Below are positions 9,984-20,086 of a stretch of DNA of 64,000 bases, in pieces. The notes beneath the pieces were generated by a model, which ran no database searches, was not told the DNA's origin, and was given only the letters and a program-made list of their open reading frames with translations. The translations under genes were made by a program, and so were the position numbers. This DNA is from Phaeodactylum tricornutum CCAP 1055/1. Lineage: Eukaryota > Bacillariophyta > Bacillariophyceae > Surirellales > Neidiaceae. The stretch covers positions 1-64,000 of the forward strand of contig NC_011685.1 in the NCBI RefSeq assembly GCF_000150955.2. The letters run 5' to 3'. The stretch's first letter is position 1. Each line of letters begins with the position of its first letter.

Positions 9984-10189
9984 TATTGAAGAACACAAAA
10001 CGACGATGGAGATCACAGTTGAGGAAAACGATGAACTACGAAGATTATGAGTCTACATTGTACTCTTGGATATTCGTAGGGAGTGTGGGGCTGTGATTTG
10101 TTGTGTGTGGGACGGAAGCGACTTGTCTTTTAGCAGTAGGTGATTGAACTTCTGGTGAGACGTTGTCCTTACCAGGAGTTTGATCAACA
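9984..10189 (-). repeat. 3' LTR of element E
   Basis: 206 bp; on the plus strand it runs TATTGAAGAACAC...TTTGATCAACA. The pol frame enters this LTR and stops inside it. The partner is at 15055-15260. Confidence 0.9.
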
Positions 10190-13100
10190 CACCCTCGCTG
10201 CAAATGAGAAGTTGCTATGTCATTGGTGGGTGACTCTTCGAGAAGGTAGTGCGAGCGCATTTTGCGATGATGTGCGGGAGAATGATGCTTGGAGAAATAG
10301 TCGGCCAAATTTGTGAGGCCGGGTCGCCAGTAAATAATAAACTGTTTTTGCTCGACGCGGTCTTTAACCCAGTAGAAACGCATGTCAATGGTTTTAGAAC
10401 GTCGTTGCTTGATGGTTTTGTTGGCAATGCCGGAGGCACAAGCGTTATCAGTCTGAATAGGGGTAGGTGGCTGAATGTGGCCAAGCTCGTCCAGAGTGAC
10501 CCGGAAAGCGGTGGCGTCTTTGGCGTTGTAAAAGAGGGCACCGAGTTCTGCTTCGGTGGCCGACGAGAGAACAACGGACATGATGGAGCTATGCGTGTGA
10601 ATGGCGCCATTATTCGGAGGGTCCGGATCAGTCGGAGCGGGAGCAGCATTGGGATCTTGGGGTCGACTGCTGAGGAAAAAATGACCGGCAGCACGAGAAC
10701 GGGCTTTCGACTCGGAAAGGTAGGAAGCGTCACTATGAATGTGTAAACACATGTCGCTAGCCTGAAAACGTACTGTAGCATGTGGGTGAGTAGCACAGTA
10801 GTCAAGTAAATGTTCGGCGGCGTGAAGGGTTGCTTGGGTTGCAGTTGACTGTGCCGAGGCCAGAGTGCCGAGAGCCACGAGAATGGTCGAGTCGACAGCC
10901 CTAGCGTAATAAAGTAGGGTTCCGATGATTTCTTGCAGGTGGGTCTTGTCGGATGCATCGAGAGGCTCAGTGGTATCAGGGACTGGTGTGAGTTGGGTTG
11001 CAACGCCATAAGTTGGAGGGGTCCAAGGGTGAGGCGCATGTTGAGGCGTAACAGGGGGCGATCGTTGAAAGCGGGTTAGGGCTTGGTCGATGTAGTCGGG
11101 CATGGACATGTCGAGGGTTCGACGCTCATAATCCCAAGCAAGTGTAAGTCCGAGATAACGAGTGCCGTCCCAGTCTATGGTGATGGTGTAAAGTGCTTGG
11201 AGAGTGTCAATAAGGTGCTGAGCGTGTTCAGTGCCAGTGTATTTCACTCCAAAGTCGTCCACAACTAGGGTAAACTGAATAGGGCGCGTGACGTGTCGAA
11301 ATAGGCCAGCGGTATGCTTCGTCTTAACGTAGCCGTGCGCAGCAAGGTGTTCAACAAGCCAATTGTGGGCGAGAATACCGGCTTGGGGAAGGCCGTACAT
11401 ACCTTTGCGGATTTCGACGGTAACAGAGTTGTTGTGAATGAGTGGAGCTAACTGGTAATGAGCCATGATGGTGGGAGGGATATCGGGAACCGGGATGCGC
11501 ATGTATTCGTACCGAGCCATGGGGGTGCCAAGATAGAAATCCTTGATGTCAATACACATAAACTTGGCGGCGGGCGTGGAGAGGACGCTATTGAAGAGGA
11601 TCTTGGTGGTGGTGATGTCAGCAGTTGGGGTGCTAACCTTTCCGGGGTACTGAACTAAGTTGCCACCAACGGTGAACCGGATGCGCTTGGGTTCCGCCTT
11701 TTGAGGGCGAATGCTGGCTACGATGCGCAAGTAGGTGGCTTTGCGACCGGGAGGAATGGCATTATGCGCGATGAAGTGCATGGTTTGGCTGCCAGTGGTG
11801 CTGTGGGGTGGGTTACCTTGGGTGAGCCGGCCAATTTCGTTAGCTGCGGCGCAAATCCAATCGGGAGCGTCGGGGCCGGAGCGCAGGTGCCGATATTCCA
11901 ATGAGGCGCCGGTTGCGGGGTCGACAACAGCGTTGGCGGAGGCCGGGACAAGAAAGGGCCGGGTGCGGGTGTTGTGTGGATGCGCCGGAACTAGGGTTGG
12001 GGTTACCGGTTGGTTGCGTGCTGTGCGGCGGCGGCGGCCGGGGTTGCGGGTGCGAGAGTGATAGGTGGCCGTGGTGGGCACCCTCGGAAGTGCTGTGGCC
12101 GGAATGGGCACCCTCGGAAGTGCAGGGGCATGTTCGGCCGTGACAAGAGGAACGGCAAAACGGACCTGAGCAGGGGGAGGTGCTGGGGTAGGAGGACGGA
12201 CCGGAGGCACAGGTTCAGGTGCAGGGACGTCGGCGGCCGGGGCGGCCACGGTGGCAAAGAGATTGGCAAGGTCGGTGAGTGCCTTGTGCTGGGTGGCATC
12301 GAGGGGGGCGAACGGAGACGCAGGGGAAGGATTCTGGAGGGCATGGACTAGGTCACGGGCGGCGGCCAGGGCGCGGTCGGTGGACGAAGCGGCAGGCATG
12401 GGAATGCGGGTCGGGAACCAGGAAAGGGTGTCAGCAACACGTTCGGCACGTGTTTCCGTGATCCAGACGCGGTGGCAACGGTAATGGTTCAGGGCGGGGC
12501 CGAGGTACCAACCTTCGACAGCATGGGGGGCCCAAGTTTCGCGGACGGACGGCTTGACGTGGACTAGGACGCGAGTCCCGGGAGGAGTAAGCGGGGTGCG
12601 GTTGTAATCGAAAGCACCATGAAGCTGGGCGTGGGCGGACAGCTTGGGATTGATGCGGGAGCGACGAAGAAGATTTAGGGTGATAAGGGCCTGTGGGAGG
12701 AGGTGGTCCCAAAGATGGAGGGGAAAATCCGGGTTAGTGGTACAGAGGCCAGCAATAAAGTGGTTTTTGAAGGTACGTATGGCCCGTTCGGCGGCATTAC
12801 GACGGTGCAGATGGGGAGGTGCCAGCTGAAAGTCGACGTGTTCCGAGGTCATGAAGGATTGGAGGGCTGTAGAGGCTTCGTTGTCGAGGCGTTGGAGCTG
12901 GGGACGGAGGCCGCGTTGGGTAAAGAGAGAGTGTGCGCGTTTGTAGGCGGCAAGAATCTCGGGGCCGGACTTGTTCTTCATGACCTCGACATGGATGGCA
13001 TTGCTATCAAAATCGTAGAGCACAAGCATGTCGTTGTGTCCGGCACTTGAGGGAGTGAGGAAACGGCCCGGTTGGTCCGTGTAGATTTGACCGGTGACCC

Positions 13101-13899
13101 GTTGGTGGGCAACAAAGACATGGTGTGTGCGTGCGATAGGGTGGGCGTCGGGAGGATCAAAGTCGGGCACAGCGGCGGCTGGGGGTTCCGTCGTGGTGGG
13201 GGGACAGACAGGGGGAAGCTTGGTGGAGCGAAGGTTGGCGCGTTGTTGGTCAAGGTGACCTTTGACCATGGCAGGGGAACTAGGTGGATACTTGCGGATT
13301 TGGCGGGAGGAAAGGTCGGGGAAAGTTGCAAGGTGGCCGGAGTCGAGGGCCTGGCACCATGTGGAGAGAGCCGGGGAGAAGAGCGAGGCATGGACAAAAG
13401 CGATGCGGTCGGCAAGGGGTGTGTGCGGAACAAGCGCATGGGCCGTGTTGGGAGGCTTGGCGGGGGTAAGATCGAGGTGCCAGAGGCCGGTTGTGGGTGC
13501 ACGAGTGCCGGAGAGGAGTAGTGTGGTGTCGCGGTGGATCTCAAGGCTAGTGGCTGAGAAAGTGGCAGTGCAGCCGTCGTCGGAAAGTTGCCCAATCGAA
13601 ATGAGTGGGTGCGAGGCAAGCCCGGGGAAGATGTGGGCCTGGCAAGCGGAAGGGGAGAAGCCAGGGAGGGCCAGGGTGGCAATGTGGCTTGAGCGGAGGA
13701 CGGCGCCGTTAGGGACACGGACGGCAAGGCTGGGATTCGCAGGACGTTTGTCGGTGTGGGGGCAGTTGATGGTGATGTAATGGCCGGTGCAACCGGTGTC
13801 GGCAATGGCCGAGGTATGGGGACTAGGCGGGGAGGGGACTACAGATGAATTAAGACTAGTAATATGATTTAAATAATCGGTATTACTAGAGTTAACCAT
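10045..13899 (-). CDS. Pol polyprotein of copia element E (PR-IN-RT-RH)
   Basis: 1284 residues from the ATG at 13899. Domains in order: aspartic protease near residue 30 (AIADTGCTGHYI); Gag-pre-integrase and integrase core around 250-410 (DFDSNAIHVEVM, LDNEAS, HRRNAAERAIRTFKNHF); a Pro-rich linker around 540-640; reverse transcriptase about 690-950 (FMCIDIKDFYLGTPM, KGMYGLPQAGILAH and a VVDDFG box where YVDD is usual); RNase H about 1060-1240 (HSDASYLSESKARSRA, SSATEAELGAL, LADYFSKH). The IN-before-RT order marks it as Ty1/copia. The frame is open throughout. Catalysis is inferred from motifs only. Confidence 0.9.
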   Translation of the reverse strand: MVNSSNTDYLNHITSLNSSVVPSPPSPHTSAIADTGCTGHYITINCPHTDKRPANPSLAVRVPNGAVLRSSHIATLALPGFSPSACQAHIFPGLASHPLISIGQLSDDGCTATFSATSLEIHRDTTLLLSGTRAPTTGLWHLDLTPAKPPNTAHALVPHTPLADRIAFVHASLFSPALSTWCQALDSGHLATFPDLSSRQIRKYPPSSPAMVKGHLDQQRANLRSTKLPPVCPPTTTEPPAAAVPDFDPPDAHPIARTHHVFVAHQRVTGQIYTDQPGRFLTPSSAGHNDMLVLYDFDSNAIHVEVMKNKSGPEILAAYKRAHSLFTQRGLRPQLQRLDNEASTALQSFMTSEHVDFQLAPPHLHRRNAAERAIRTFKNHFIAGLCTTNPDFPLHLWDHLLPQALITLNLLRRSRINPKLSAHAQLHGAFDYNRTPLTPPGTRVLVHVKPSVRETWAPHAVEGWYLGPALNHYRCHRVWITETRAERVADTLSWFPTRIPMPAASSTDRALAAARDLVHALQNPSPASPFAPLDATQHKALTDLANLFATVAAPAADVPAPEPVPPVRPPTPAPPPAQVRFAVPLVTAEHAPALPRVPIPATALPRVPTTATYHSRTRNPGRRRRTARNQPVTPTLVPAHPHNTRTRPFLVPASANAVVDPATGASLEYRHLRSGPDAPDWICAAANEIGRLTQGNPPHSTTGSQTMHFIAHNAIPPGRKATYLRIVASIRPQKAEPKRIRFTVGGNLVQYPGKVSTPTADITTTKILFNSVLSTPAAKFMCIDIKDFYLGTPMARYEYMRIPVPDIPPTIMAHYQLAPLIHNNSVTVEIRKGMYGLPQAGILAHNWLVEHLAAHGYVKTKHTAGLFRHVTRPIQFTLVVDDFGVKYTGTEHAQHLIDTLQALYTITIDWDGTRYLGLTLAWDYERRTLDMSMPDYIDQALTRFQRSPPVTPQHAPHPWTPPTYGVATQLTPVPDTTEPLDASDKTHLQEIIGTLLYYARAVDSTILVALGTLASAQSTATQATLHAAEHLLDYCATHPHATVRFQASDMCLHIHSDASYLSESKARSRAAGHFFLSSRPQDPNAAPAPTDPDPPNNGAIHTHSSIMSVVLSSATEAELGALFYNAKDATAFRVTLDELGHIQPPTPIQTDNACASGIANKTIKQRRSKTIDMRFYWVKDRVEQKQFIIYWRPGLTNLADYFSKHHSPAHHRKMRSHYLLEESPTNDIATSHLQRGCVDQTPGKDNVSPEVQSPTAKRQVASVPHTTNHSPTLPTNIQEYNVDS

Positions 13900-13920
13900 C
13901 GGCGTAGCCGTCCCTCTTTC

Positions 13921-14979
13921 CTATTCAGGGGGCTTGGGAGCCGTCCAAACCTTGGTGGAGCCGCCGAGAGTGTTGGTGGCGGTCGCGTCGTCGCGGTGGC
14001 CAGGGGCCTTGTTCTTGCACGTGGCGCTTGTATGGCGTCGGTTTTTGCTGGTACCATGGGTCCAGCAGTAGGTCATGTCCGGCGAAGAGACAGAAGTCTG
14101 GGACACAGAGAGCGCGGAGAAAGGAAGGCTAAGAGTGTCGGAGGTCGTGGCAAGAGCGAGAGAGGGGGCAGCAGCAAGCACGTTGGCGTATCCGAGGGAA
14201 CCGGTGGTTGCCGTGAGGCGCCGGTCTTCGTCGGCCAGGGAAAAGTGCTGCTGGAAATGGGCAAGGGTGTGAGCAGCAGTAGGCAATTTGCGCCATTCTT
14301 TGCAGTCCAGGGGGAGCAGGCCCGAGTGCGCAATGACTTCGTAGCCTGCGCGAACAGCAGCAGCTTCCGAGATGGGGTCGTTACCGTCAACAGAGAAAGC
14401 GATGGCCTCGTCGAGCTGAAGAAAAACTGATTCAAGCGGCTCGGTCGTGTTCCAAGGGGTGTACATGGACTGGAAATTTTTCTGGAGCTCGGCGGGCTTG
14501 ATGGTACCGTATTTGGTCCAGAGGTGCGAGAGCAAGTCGAGGCACGTGACGTTGCTAAACTCGAACATGGGATGGGCGAGGGCGCGGACATAAATGCGGG
14601 GAACCGCGTCGAGAAGTTGCTGGCGAAGCGCGTTGTTGACGGCGACATAAAGGTTGTAGATGTCGGCATCGTGTTGATGAATGCGGTTGTTTTCGGTGAT
14701 TTGCGGTTGCGTGGCACCAGGAGGCGGATTGGCCGGAGGGGCGACGGGAATGACGAACGGGACGTTGCTGATGTCGGCGTAGGCAAGGGCGGTCAAGGTC
14801 AGGGCCATATGGCCATGGGCGCCACCACCGTTGAGTGTGGGAATGGCGGCGGCGTTAGTCATGAGCTGGCGTTGGGCACGCTTGATGGTCGCGTAGGTCG
14901 GTGGGACGGTGAGGGTGGCGATCGGGTCGAGGACTTTGTGAGGAAAGTCGCTCAGTTTGAAATGAGCCGAGGTCGACAT
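13921..14979 (-). CDS. Gag protein of copia element E
   Basis: 352 residues from the ATG at 14979 (MSTSAHFKLSDFPHKV); the frame is open further upstream into the LTR without an ATG, so this start is preferred. It shows the Gag pattern of diatom copia elements: a helical region with ...LLSHLWTKYGTI and MYTPWNTTEPLESVFLQLD, and near the C-terminus a zinc-knuckle-like segment with YCWTHG, HTSATCKNKAPGH and ATATNTLGG. It would form the particle shell in the cytoplasm. The pol frame starts 21 bases after the Gag stop in the same frame, compatible with reinitiation or read-through. Confidence 0.85.
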   Translation of the reverse strand: MSTSAHFKLSDFPHKVLDPIATLTVPPTYATIKRAQRQLMTNAAAIPTLNGGGAHGHMALTLTALAYADISNVPFVIPVAPPANPPPGATQPQITENNRIHQHDADIYNLYVAVNNALRQQLLDAVPRIYVRALAHPMFEFSNVTCLDLLSHLWTKYGTIKPAELQKNFQSMYTPWNTTEPLESVFLQLDEAIAFSVDGNDPISEAAAVRAGYEVIAHSGLLPLDCKEWRKLPTAAHTLAHFQQHFSLADEDRRLTATTGSLGYANVLAAAPSLALATTSDTLSLPFSALSVSQTSVSSPDMTYCWTHGTSKNRRHTSATCKNKAPGHRDDATATNTLGGSTKVWTAPKPPE

Positions 14980-15054
14980 CGGGACCGAAGAGGTTGCGGA
15001 TGGGCGGTAGGGCGGGGTTAGGAGCGTAAAGACGGTGGGGTTGCTTCGTAGTTC

Positions 15055-15260
15055 TATTGAAGAACACAAAACGACGATGGAGATCACAGTTGAGGAAAAC
15101 GATGAACTACGAAGATTATGAGTCTACATTGTACTCTTGGATATTTGTAGGGAGTGTGGGGCTGTGATTCGTTGTGTGTGGGACGGAAGCGACTTGGTGT
15201 TTAGCAGTAGGCGATTGAACTTCTGGTGAGACGTTGTCCTTACCAGGAGTTTGATCAACA
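15055..15260 (-). repeat. 5' LTR of element E
   Basis: 206 bp, about six differences from the 3' LTR by eye. The flanking GTCAC on its right is the target duplication. An LTR of this size is short for copia elements. Confidence 0.9.
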
Positions 15261-15265
15261 GTCAC

Positions 15266-15624
15266 AACCCAAGTAATGCGCGCCATCGCGCAAACCGGTA
15301 CTCAAAACCGTCATTCCAGTTGACACTAAGGTGAGTGCAATAATATTTTGGGGCTGCCTGTTAGAGCCAAACAAAGGTGCTGGTGGTCTTGAAACATATG
15401 TTTACCATTGGATATATTTCTTTCTTCAAATCAGTCTTTTTAGGTAGTGATTTTAGTAAAGAAGGCTTGATATTTTGTTCTATAAATTTGCATACAGCTA
15501 CATTATTGCATAGTATATAATTTGAAAAATTGTGACCATACAAGTCTGAAGATTGTGAATGCAATCCGTGATTGCCTGTTATGGTGCTTTTTCAAATTTG
15601 CAAATATTGTCCATGCCAGCTTCT
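15266..15624. other. Spacer between element E and the EF-hand gene
   Basis: The first ~55 bases may belong to the retroelement remnant into which E inserted. The remainder is AT-rich and probably includes the 3' untranslated region of the EF-hand gene. No gene was recognised. Confidence 0.4.
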
Positions 15625-17303
15625 CTAAGAGTTGTCCTCTATATCGTTTGAGATACAGCCATTGTTTGCAAGGGACCGAGTTGAAAAACGTTGGGAAGCA
15701 AACTTCAATTTTTGTTCCTTGGACATAGTCTGCTGGTGATTGTAGACCTCATCAAAGGCCTCACCGCATCCGCTTAGGAAAGTGCAGAATTCAATGAAAT
15801 CAACAGATCCAGAGCCATCAATGTCTAAAGCACTCCATAGCACATTGAAATCCGAATCTGAAATTTTGCCCACTTTTCCCTCATCCATCCATTGCTTAAG
15901 TTCTGTAACACAAAGCAGAGAGAGAGAGAGTTAATATATGTTTTTATTTTCCTTGGAAAGTATGTCAATTCAAAAGTGCTCCTTAGCAAGAGATTTACCT
16001 GCTTTCTCAATGGTACCTCCGTTGTCTTTATCCATGTGTTGGAACTCTTCTAACAACTTTTCATGGGTAAGTGCTCCTGGAGTTGGAGCTATGTTGATAT
16101 TTTTGGCAATACCCTGTATGAAACAGGTTTTGATACGGCGCACCTGTTGCCCAAGTCGGTAGCGGTATAACCCATACATTGGGACACAGAATAAAGCAAG
16201 ACCAAGGATGACAAATCCTACAAGAGGACCGGTTTTCAACTTGGCGTCTGGTTCTTGAAATGGTGACTCAACGCATGCCGGATCGCTGCCCACTCCTCCA
16301 CACCATTCCTTCTCTGCCGGGTACCACTCCGGATCCATGGAAAAGTCTTTAAAAGGAACAGGGATTTTGTCCTCTTCCATTATATTGTAGTCTTTGTAAG
16401 TTTGCTCAACCGCCGCAATCCACTCAGTTTCATCCATTCTTGTCATTTTAGCAATGTAGTTGGTTTGTCTTGAACTTGTGATTAAATCAATTACGCTGAG
16501 GCTGGCAAAGGCAGTATTGTTGTTCAGGAACACATAGGAATGGGTCTGGCTGAATACTCCATCAATTGTAGTAGTTCCCCACAATGTGCTTGAATCAATC
16601 CAACTGGCTTTTGCTGGAGGATCAAAGTCAATTACATCTATACCAAGAGCACCAGATTCCACAGAACGAAAAAGTTCCAGTTCACCTGAGTGACCATGAA
16701 ATTGATTGAAAAGCCAGCATTGTCCAAGAATGAACAATTGCAGTAAGATTTTGATGATAAAATGATCGGCTCACAGTCACAAAGTCATTTCCTGGCTCCA
16801 GTCATACCTTCTTTCTCATTGGTGCTTGTCCCATAATGAGCTTTGCCAGAGACAAAACCATTCACTCCGCAAACTCCCGACCCAATTACGTTCTGGAATG
16901 GCGGTTCCAACGTTTGATTGCAAAAGGATGAAGGTGCAGGACGGTAGAAATAGTAGCCGTAAGTCATCATTCTGGAGCCGTCAGCGGTATGATTGTAGAA
17001 AGCTACAGCCTCGCTTCGAGTATAGGGCAATAGTTGATAGTTCAAAGCAGGAACATGCGGTTGAGGCTGAGCCGGGATGCCATCGCCTTCAAAATTTGTT
17101 GCTGTGAATTTCCATAATCCCTCGTATTGTTTCCATGACGGGTTTTGCACAACAAGTGACTTTGGGAAGTTGGCATCGTACCGTTTATCCGTCGTACTCA
17201 GACAAGGTTGAGTGAGAAGCAATCCAGACTTTGATGGTTTCAATGCGTGTGAATTAGGAAGCACAACGAATGCAGCAATAGTGGTCAACAGACTTAACTT
17301 CAT
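15625..17303 (-). CDS. Single-pass membrane protein with cytosolic EF-hand pair (3 exons)
   Basis: Exons 17303-16808, 16769-15999 and 15902-15625 on the minus strand join in frame to 514 residues. The second intron (15998-15903) has clean GT-AG ends; the first (16807-16770, 38 bases) is unusually short and less certain. The protein starts with a signal peptide (MKLSLLTTIAAFVVLPNSHA). It has a Cys-containing, N-glycosylation-site-bearing ectodomain of about 360 residues that I do not recognise, one membrane segment (VGFVILGLALFCVPMYGLY) followed by arginines, and a C-terminal tail with two canonical EF-hand loops (DKDNGGTIEKAE, split by intron 2, and DIDGSGSVDFIE). This predicts Ca2+ sensing on the cytosolic face of a secretory or plasma membrane. 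The partner and ligand are unknown. It stands alone between two repeat blocks. Confidence 0.8.
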
Positions 17304-18142
17304 ACTCGGTCACAATCTTTACAGTTTGCAGTTACCAGTTCAACAAATTATTATTGCGGGTGAAAGAAATTGACGTGAACCCAATTGTTTGTTGATGCAT
17401 TGCTTAATGAAATGTTGTCAACAGCAAAAACATTCCTTCAAATTGCCTTCCCAGTATCCTTCCCTACACCGCTCAGGGTACGAGATACTAGTAAAGTATT
17501 CTCATTCTGACCAGTAATCATTTATTTAGACGCAACTTTGTTCTAGATATCCCTACCAGAAAGGAATGTCCGGAAAAGCCTTCTCATAGCCTTTCGATTT
17601 TTATAGTTTTTCTGCCAGCAATATTAGGCGGTTTAATGTGGCAGCGACAATTTACGTTTGCCAGGGTATTGAAGTCCAATACACACCGGTAAGCTGAAAA
17701 CGGGATAACCACTGCCGCTTAATTGACTCTGAGACTCACTACCAGTAAAATCTGAATCGTTAACAAAATTAAAAGACGTCAAGCAGGATTGGACGAGGGT
17801 TTGTTGAGCCAAAAACCCACGAAGAATGCTTGCATTAAATAGGAACAAAACCTAAAATTGATGATTATTTGTAAGGACAGTGCACTATAATAATATCGCA
17901 TGGACTGCCTGACTCACTGACAATGTCACTTCCAGCGTCTGTAACAAAAATGGTCTACCTAAGCATATACATTCACTTACACTTAGATAAGAAATACGGA
18001 GAAATCGGGTTAAATAATTCTTATACTTATTGTTAAGTAGAAACAAGCAAACTGGCAAAACAGCGTAGTAAGAATTGACCGTGAATGTTCGCTGTAATAA
18101 TACACGGGATAGATTCATACATTCGGCATCTCGAGAAAGTTT
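17304..18142. other. Intergenic, promoter side of the EF-hand gene
   Basis: About 840 bases with no convincing open frame, repeat or RNA gene. It should contain the promoter of the EF-hand gene at its left end. Nothing specific was recognised. Confidence 0.4.
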
Positions 18143-18452
18143 GGGGCGTGCCTCAACGCTGCAAGAATGAGTAGCCCATGAGTAGTCGTTTCGAATGCTT
18201 TTAAACTTTAAAAAGCGGTAATTTCCGGTAGGCGTTAAAATTACGAAGTGAGCTATACTCGGAATCTAAACCACTTAAGGATTGGGACTCATTCCCGGAT
18301 TTCGTGAAGGATTCTGAATCCTTCACTAATTTTGTGAAGGGTTCTAAATCCTTCATACTAATGTAAATTAATGAAGGTTTCTGTATCCTTCACTACATTG
18401 GTGAAGGATTTAGTGAAGGATTTACAATAGATTATGAGACGACCGTGACTTG
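18143..18452 (+). repeat. GGGGCGTGCCTCAACG repeat, copy 1
   Basis: Starts GGGGCGTGCCTCAACG, runs through AAACTTTAAAA-GCGGTAATTTCCGGTAGGCGTTAAAATTACGAAGTG, then a block of GGATTCTGAATCCTTCACTAATTTTGTGAAGG palindromic units, and ends GAGACGACCGTGACTTGG. The same order occurs at 18471-18858 in the same orientation and at 24413-24784 inverted. Non-coding. Confidence 0.8.
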
Positions 18453-18470
18453 GATGTTGATCCAACTCCT

Positions 18471-18858
18471 GGGGCGTGCCTCAACGACACAAGCATAAAT
18501 AGCCCGAAATGGGTTGTTTTTAACGCTTTTAAACTTTAAAACGCGGTAATTTCCGGTAGGCGTTAAAATTACGAAGTGAGCTATTTTCGGAATCAAATCC
18601 ACTTAAGGATTAGAACTCAGTCCCGGATTTCGTGAAAATCCTTCACTAAATTAGTGTAGGTTTCTAAATCCTTCACTAAATTAGTGAAGGTTTCCAAATC
18701 CTTCACTAAATTAGTGAAGGTTTCTGAATCCTTCACTAAATTAGTGAAGGATTTAGTGAAGGATTTAATGAAGGATTTAGTGAAGGATTTACAATTAGAT
18801 TTTGAAACGACCGTGACTTGCGAGACGAAAAAATAGCCAGTAGTCCCTGTCTTTCCAT
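18471..18858 (+). repeat. Long inverted-repeat arm, left (copy 2)
   Basis: About 388 bp, the inverted counterpart of 24413-24784. Its outer end is GGGGCGTGCCTCAACGACAC and its inner end GTAGTCCCTGTCTTTCCAT. It contains an array of CCTTCACTAAATTAGTGAAGG palindromes (18625-18795). Before element C inserted, the two arms were separated by only ~490 bp, giving a foldback-like element of about 1.25 kb. Confidence 0.8.
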
Positions 18859-19348
18859 ACTGTTAGCAGGCGCTCTACAAATCTCCAAAAGGCGTCTATT
18901 ACAGTTTTACTTGAACAATATACGCAAAGGCACAGGCCGTGTGAGTGTTGGAGTCTCGCCGCGACGTCGGGAAAAAATTTCGGGTCGCTCAAGCGCTGCG
19001 AGTTCAGCCTTGGCGAAGGGAGGCGGAGGAGGATCTGCAGGAAGGGGTCGTGGCAAAACAGGATCCCAGCACGTTTAGGAGAAAGCTGCGAGGGTAGAGG
19101 CCAATGACGATATCGTCGGGATAAAGTGGACGTCGACGGGGACGATCCGCCACCGTTGTAGCGTGCGCGACTCGAGTCGCTCCTCACTCTCGGTGTCACC
19201 CAGGGATCGACAACTACCAGTCTCGATATTGATGCTATGCATCTGTACTATCACACCGCAGGCTGTCAGCGTATCTTTCATCCGATTGAGGCCTGTCCAA
19301 TGGAGCTGGTCCCCCTCATGGACTTGTGCGTCCAGTGCGAAAAGAAAT
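18859..19348. other. Interior of the long-inverted-repeat element, possible captured gene fragment
   Basis: About 490 bp between the inner arm end and the insertion point of element C. The plus strand is open from 19162 to the LTR junction with a coding-like stretch containing spaced Cys (CQRIFHPIEACPMELV, MDLCVQCEKKF). The GC content and coding look contrast with the AT-rich arms. The protein is not recognised and no full gene is present. It could be a host exon carried by the element. Confidence 0.4.
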
Positions 19349-20086
19349 TCTCACGGTATATACCCGTCCCGTGTGTCTTTGAGACATTTATCTCAAAACA
19401 AGTGTGTCACAAGCAGAAATCAAGTGTATACATGTTTACTGCAAGTTGTGTACATGTCAGTGGAATTGGCCTTATTATATGCATTCCTATGTAATTATGG
19501 CATAGTGAGAAGATACATGGGCAAAGATTTGCAGTATTCCCTACTTACTTTGAGAAGGCTCTGGGTTAGTATGGAGACTTCAGTTGCACCAAAACTCCAA
19601 GGAATCAATTGGATTCAACGGAAAGAGTCATTTGGATGGAAACACAAGGGAAACAGATGCAAATTGACATGACCCAATTTTCATACCATGTGTGTTACAA
19701 GAGATACTTACAATTCCTTGATAAGTATGCAAGAACGGATTTTGCATTATATGGATACTATGGTGAGCATGGAAGATTCAGGTTTAGTTGGTGAAGTTGC
19801 CAGGACTGCAGTCAAGTTTGGATATGATCTGACAAAAAGCACTAGTTTGTAGAATCTAATCTTCTATCATTGTTTTTTGAGTTCTTTGATCCATACTGCC
19901 TTTGTTGCATAGGTCCTCGTATCCACTGCCTAACCCGAGGGGAGCGTCGCCAGCGAGTAGAGTTTTACAGTCCCTAAGCCCGCTTAGGTGTATCTCAGGT
20001 TGTTTGTAATAACGCCCACAAGTCTTACCAGACTCTGTTTCTAACAGCGTTTTGTCCCACGGTGTACAGTGGTGTATATCGTGACA
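19349..20086 (+). repeat. 5' LTR of element C
   Basis: 738 bp, TCTCACGGTATATACCC...GTGACA. It is followed at once by GATTAACAGTCTTG (20087-20100), the same primer-binding-site candidate as in B and D. Confidence 0.9.

Larger units (their letters stand above)
9984..15260 (-). mobile_element. Ty1/copia element E with short LTRs, looks whole
   Basis: A minus-strand element of 5277 bp bounded by two 206-bp LTRs (15055-15260 is 5', 9984-10189 is 3') and flanked by the 5-bp duplication GTCAC (9979-9983 and 15261-15265). It holds a Gag frame and a Pol frame with PR-IN-RT-RH in copia order, both open throughout. By eye the LTRs differ at about six positions, so the insertion is fairly recent. Its GC-rich coding region differs from elements A-D and it belongs to a separate copia lineage. 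It looks whole. Confidence 0.93.

Noticed and set aside
10249-10746. Plus-strand open frames across 10.2-15.0 kb (many of 60-170 codons)
   Set aside because: They are antisense shadows of the GC-rich Gag and Pol frames of element E.
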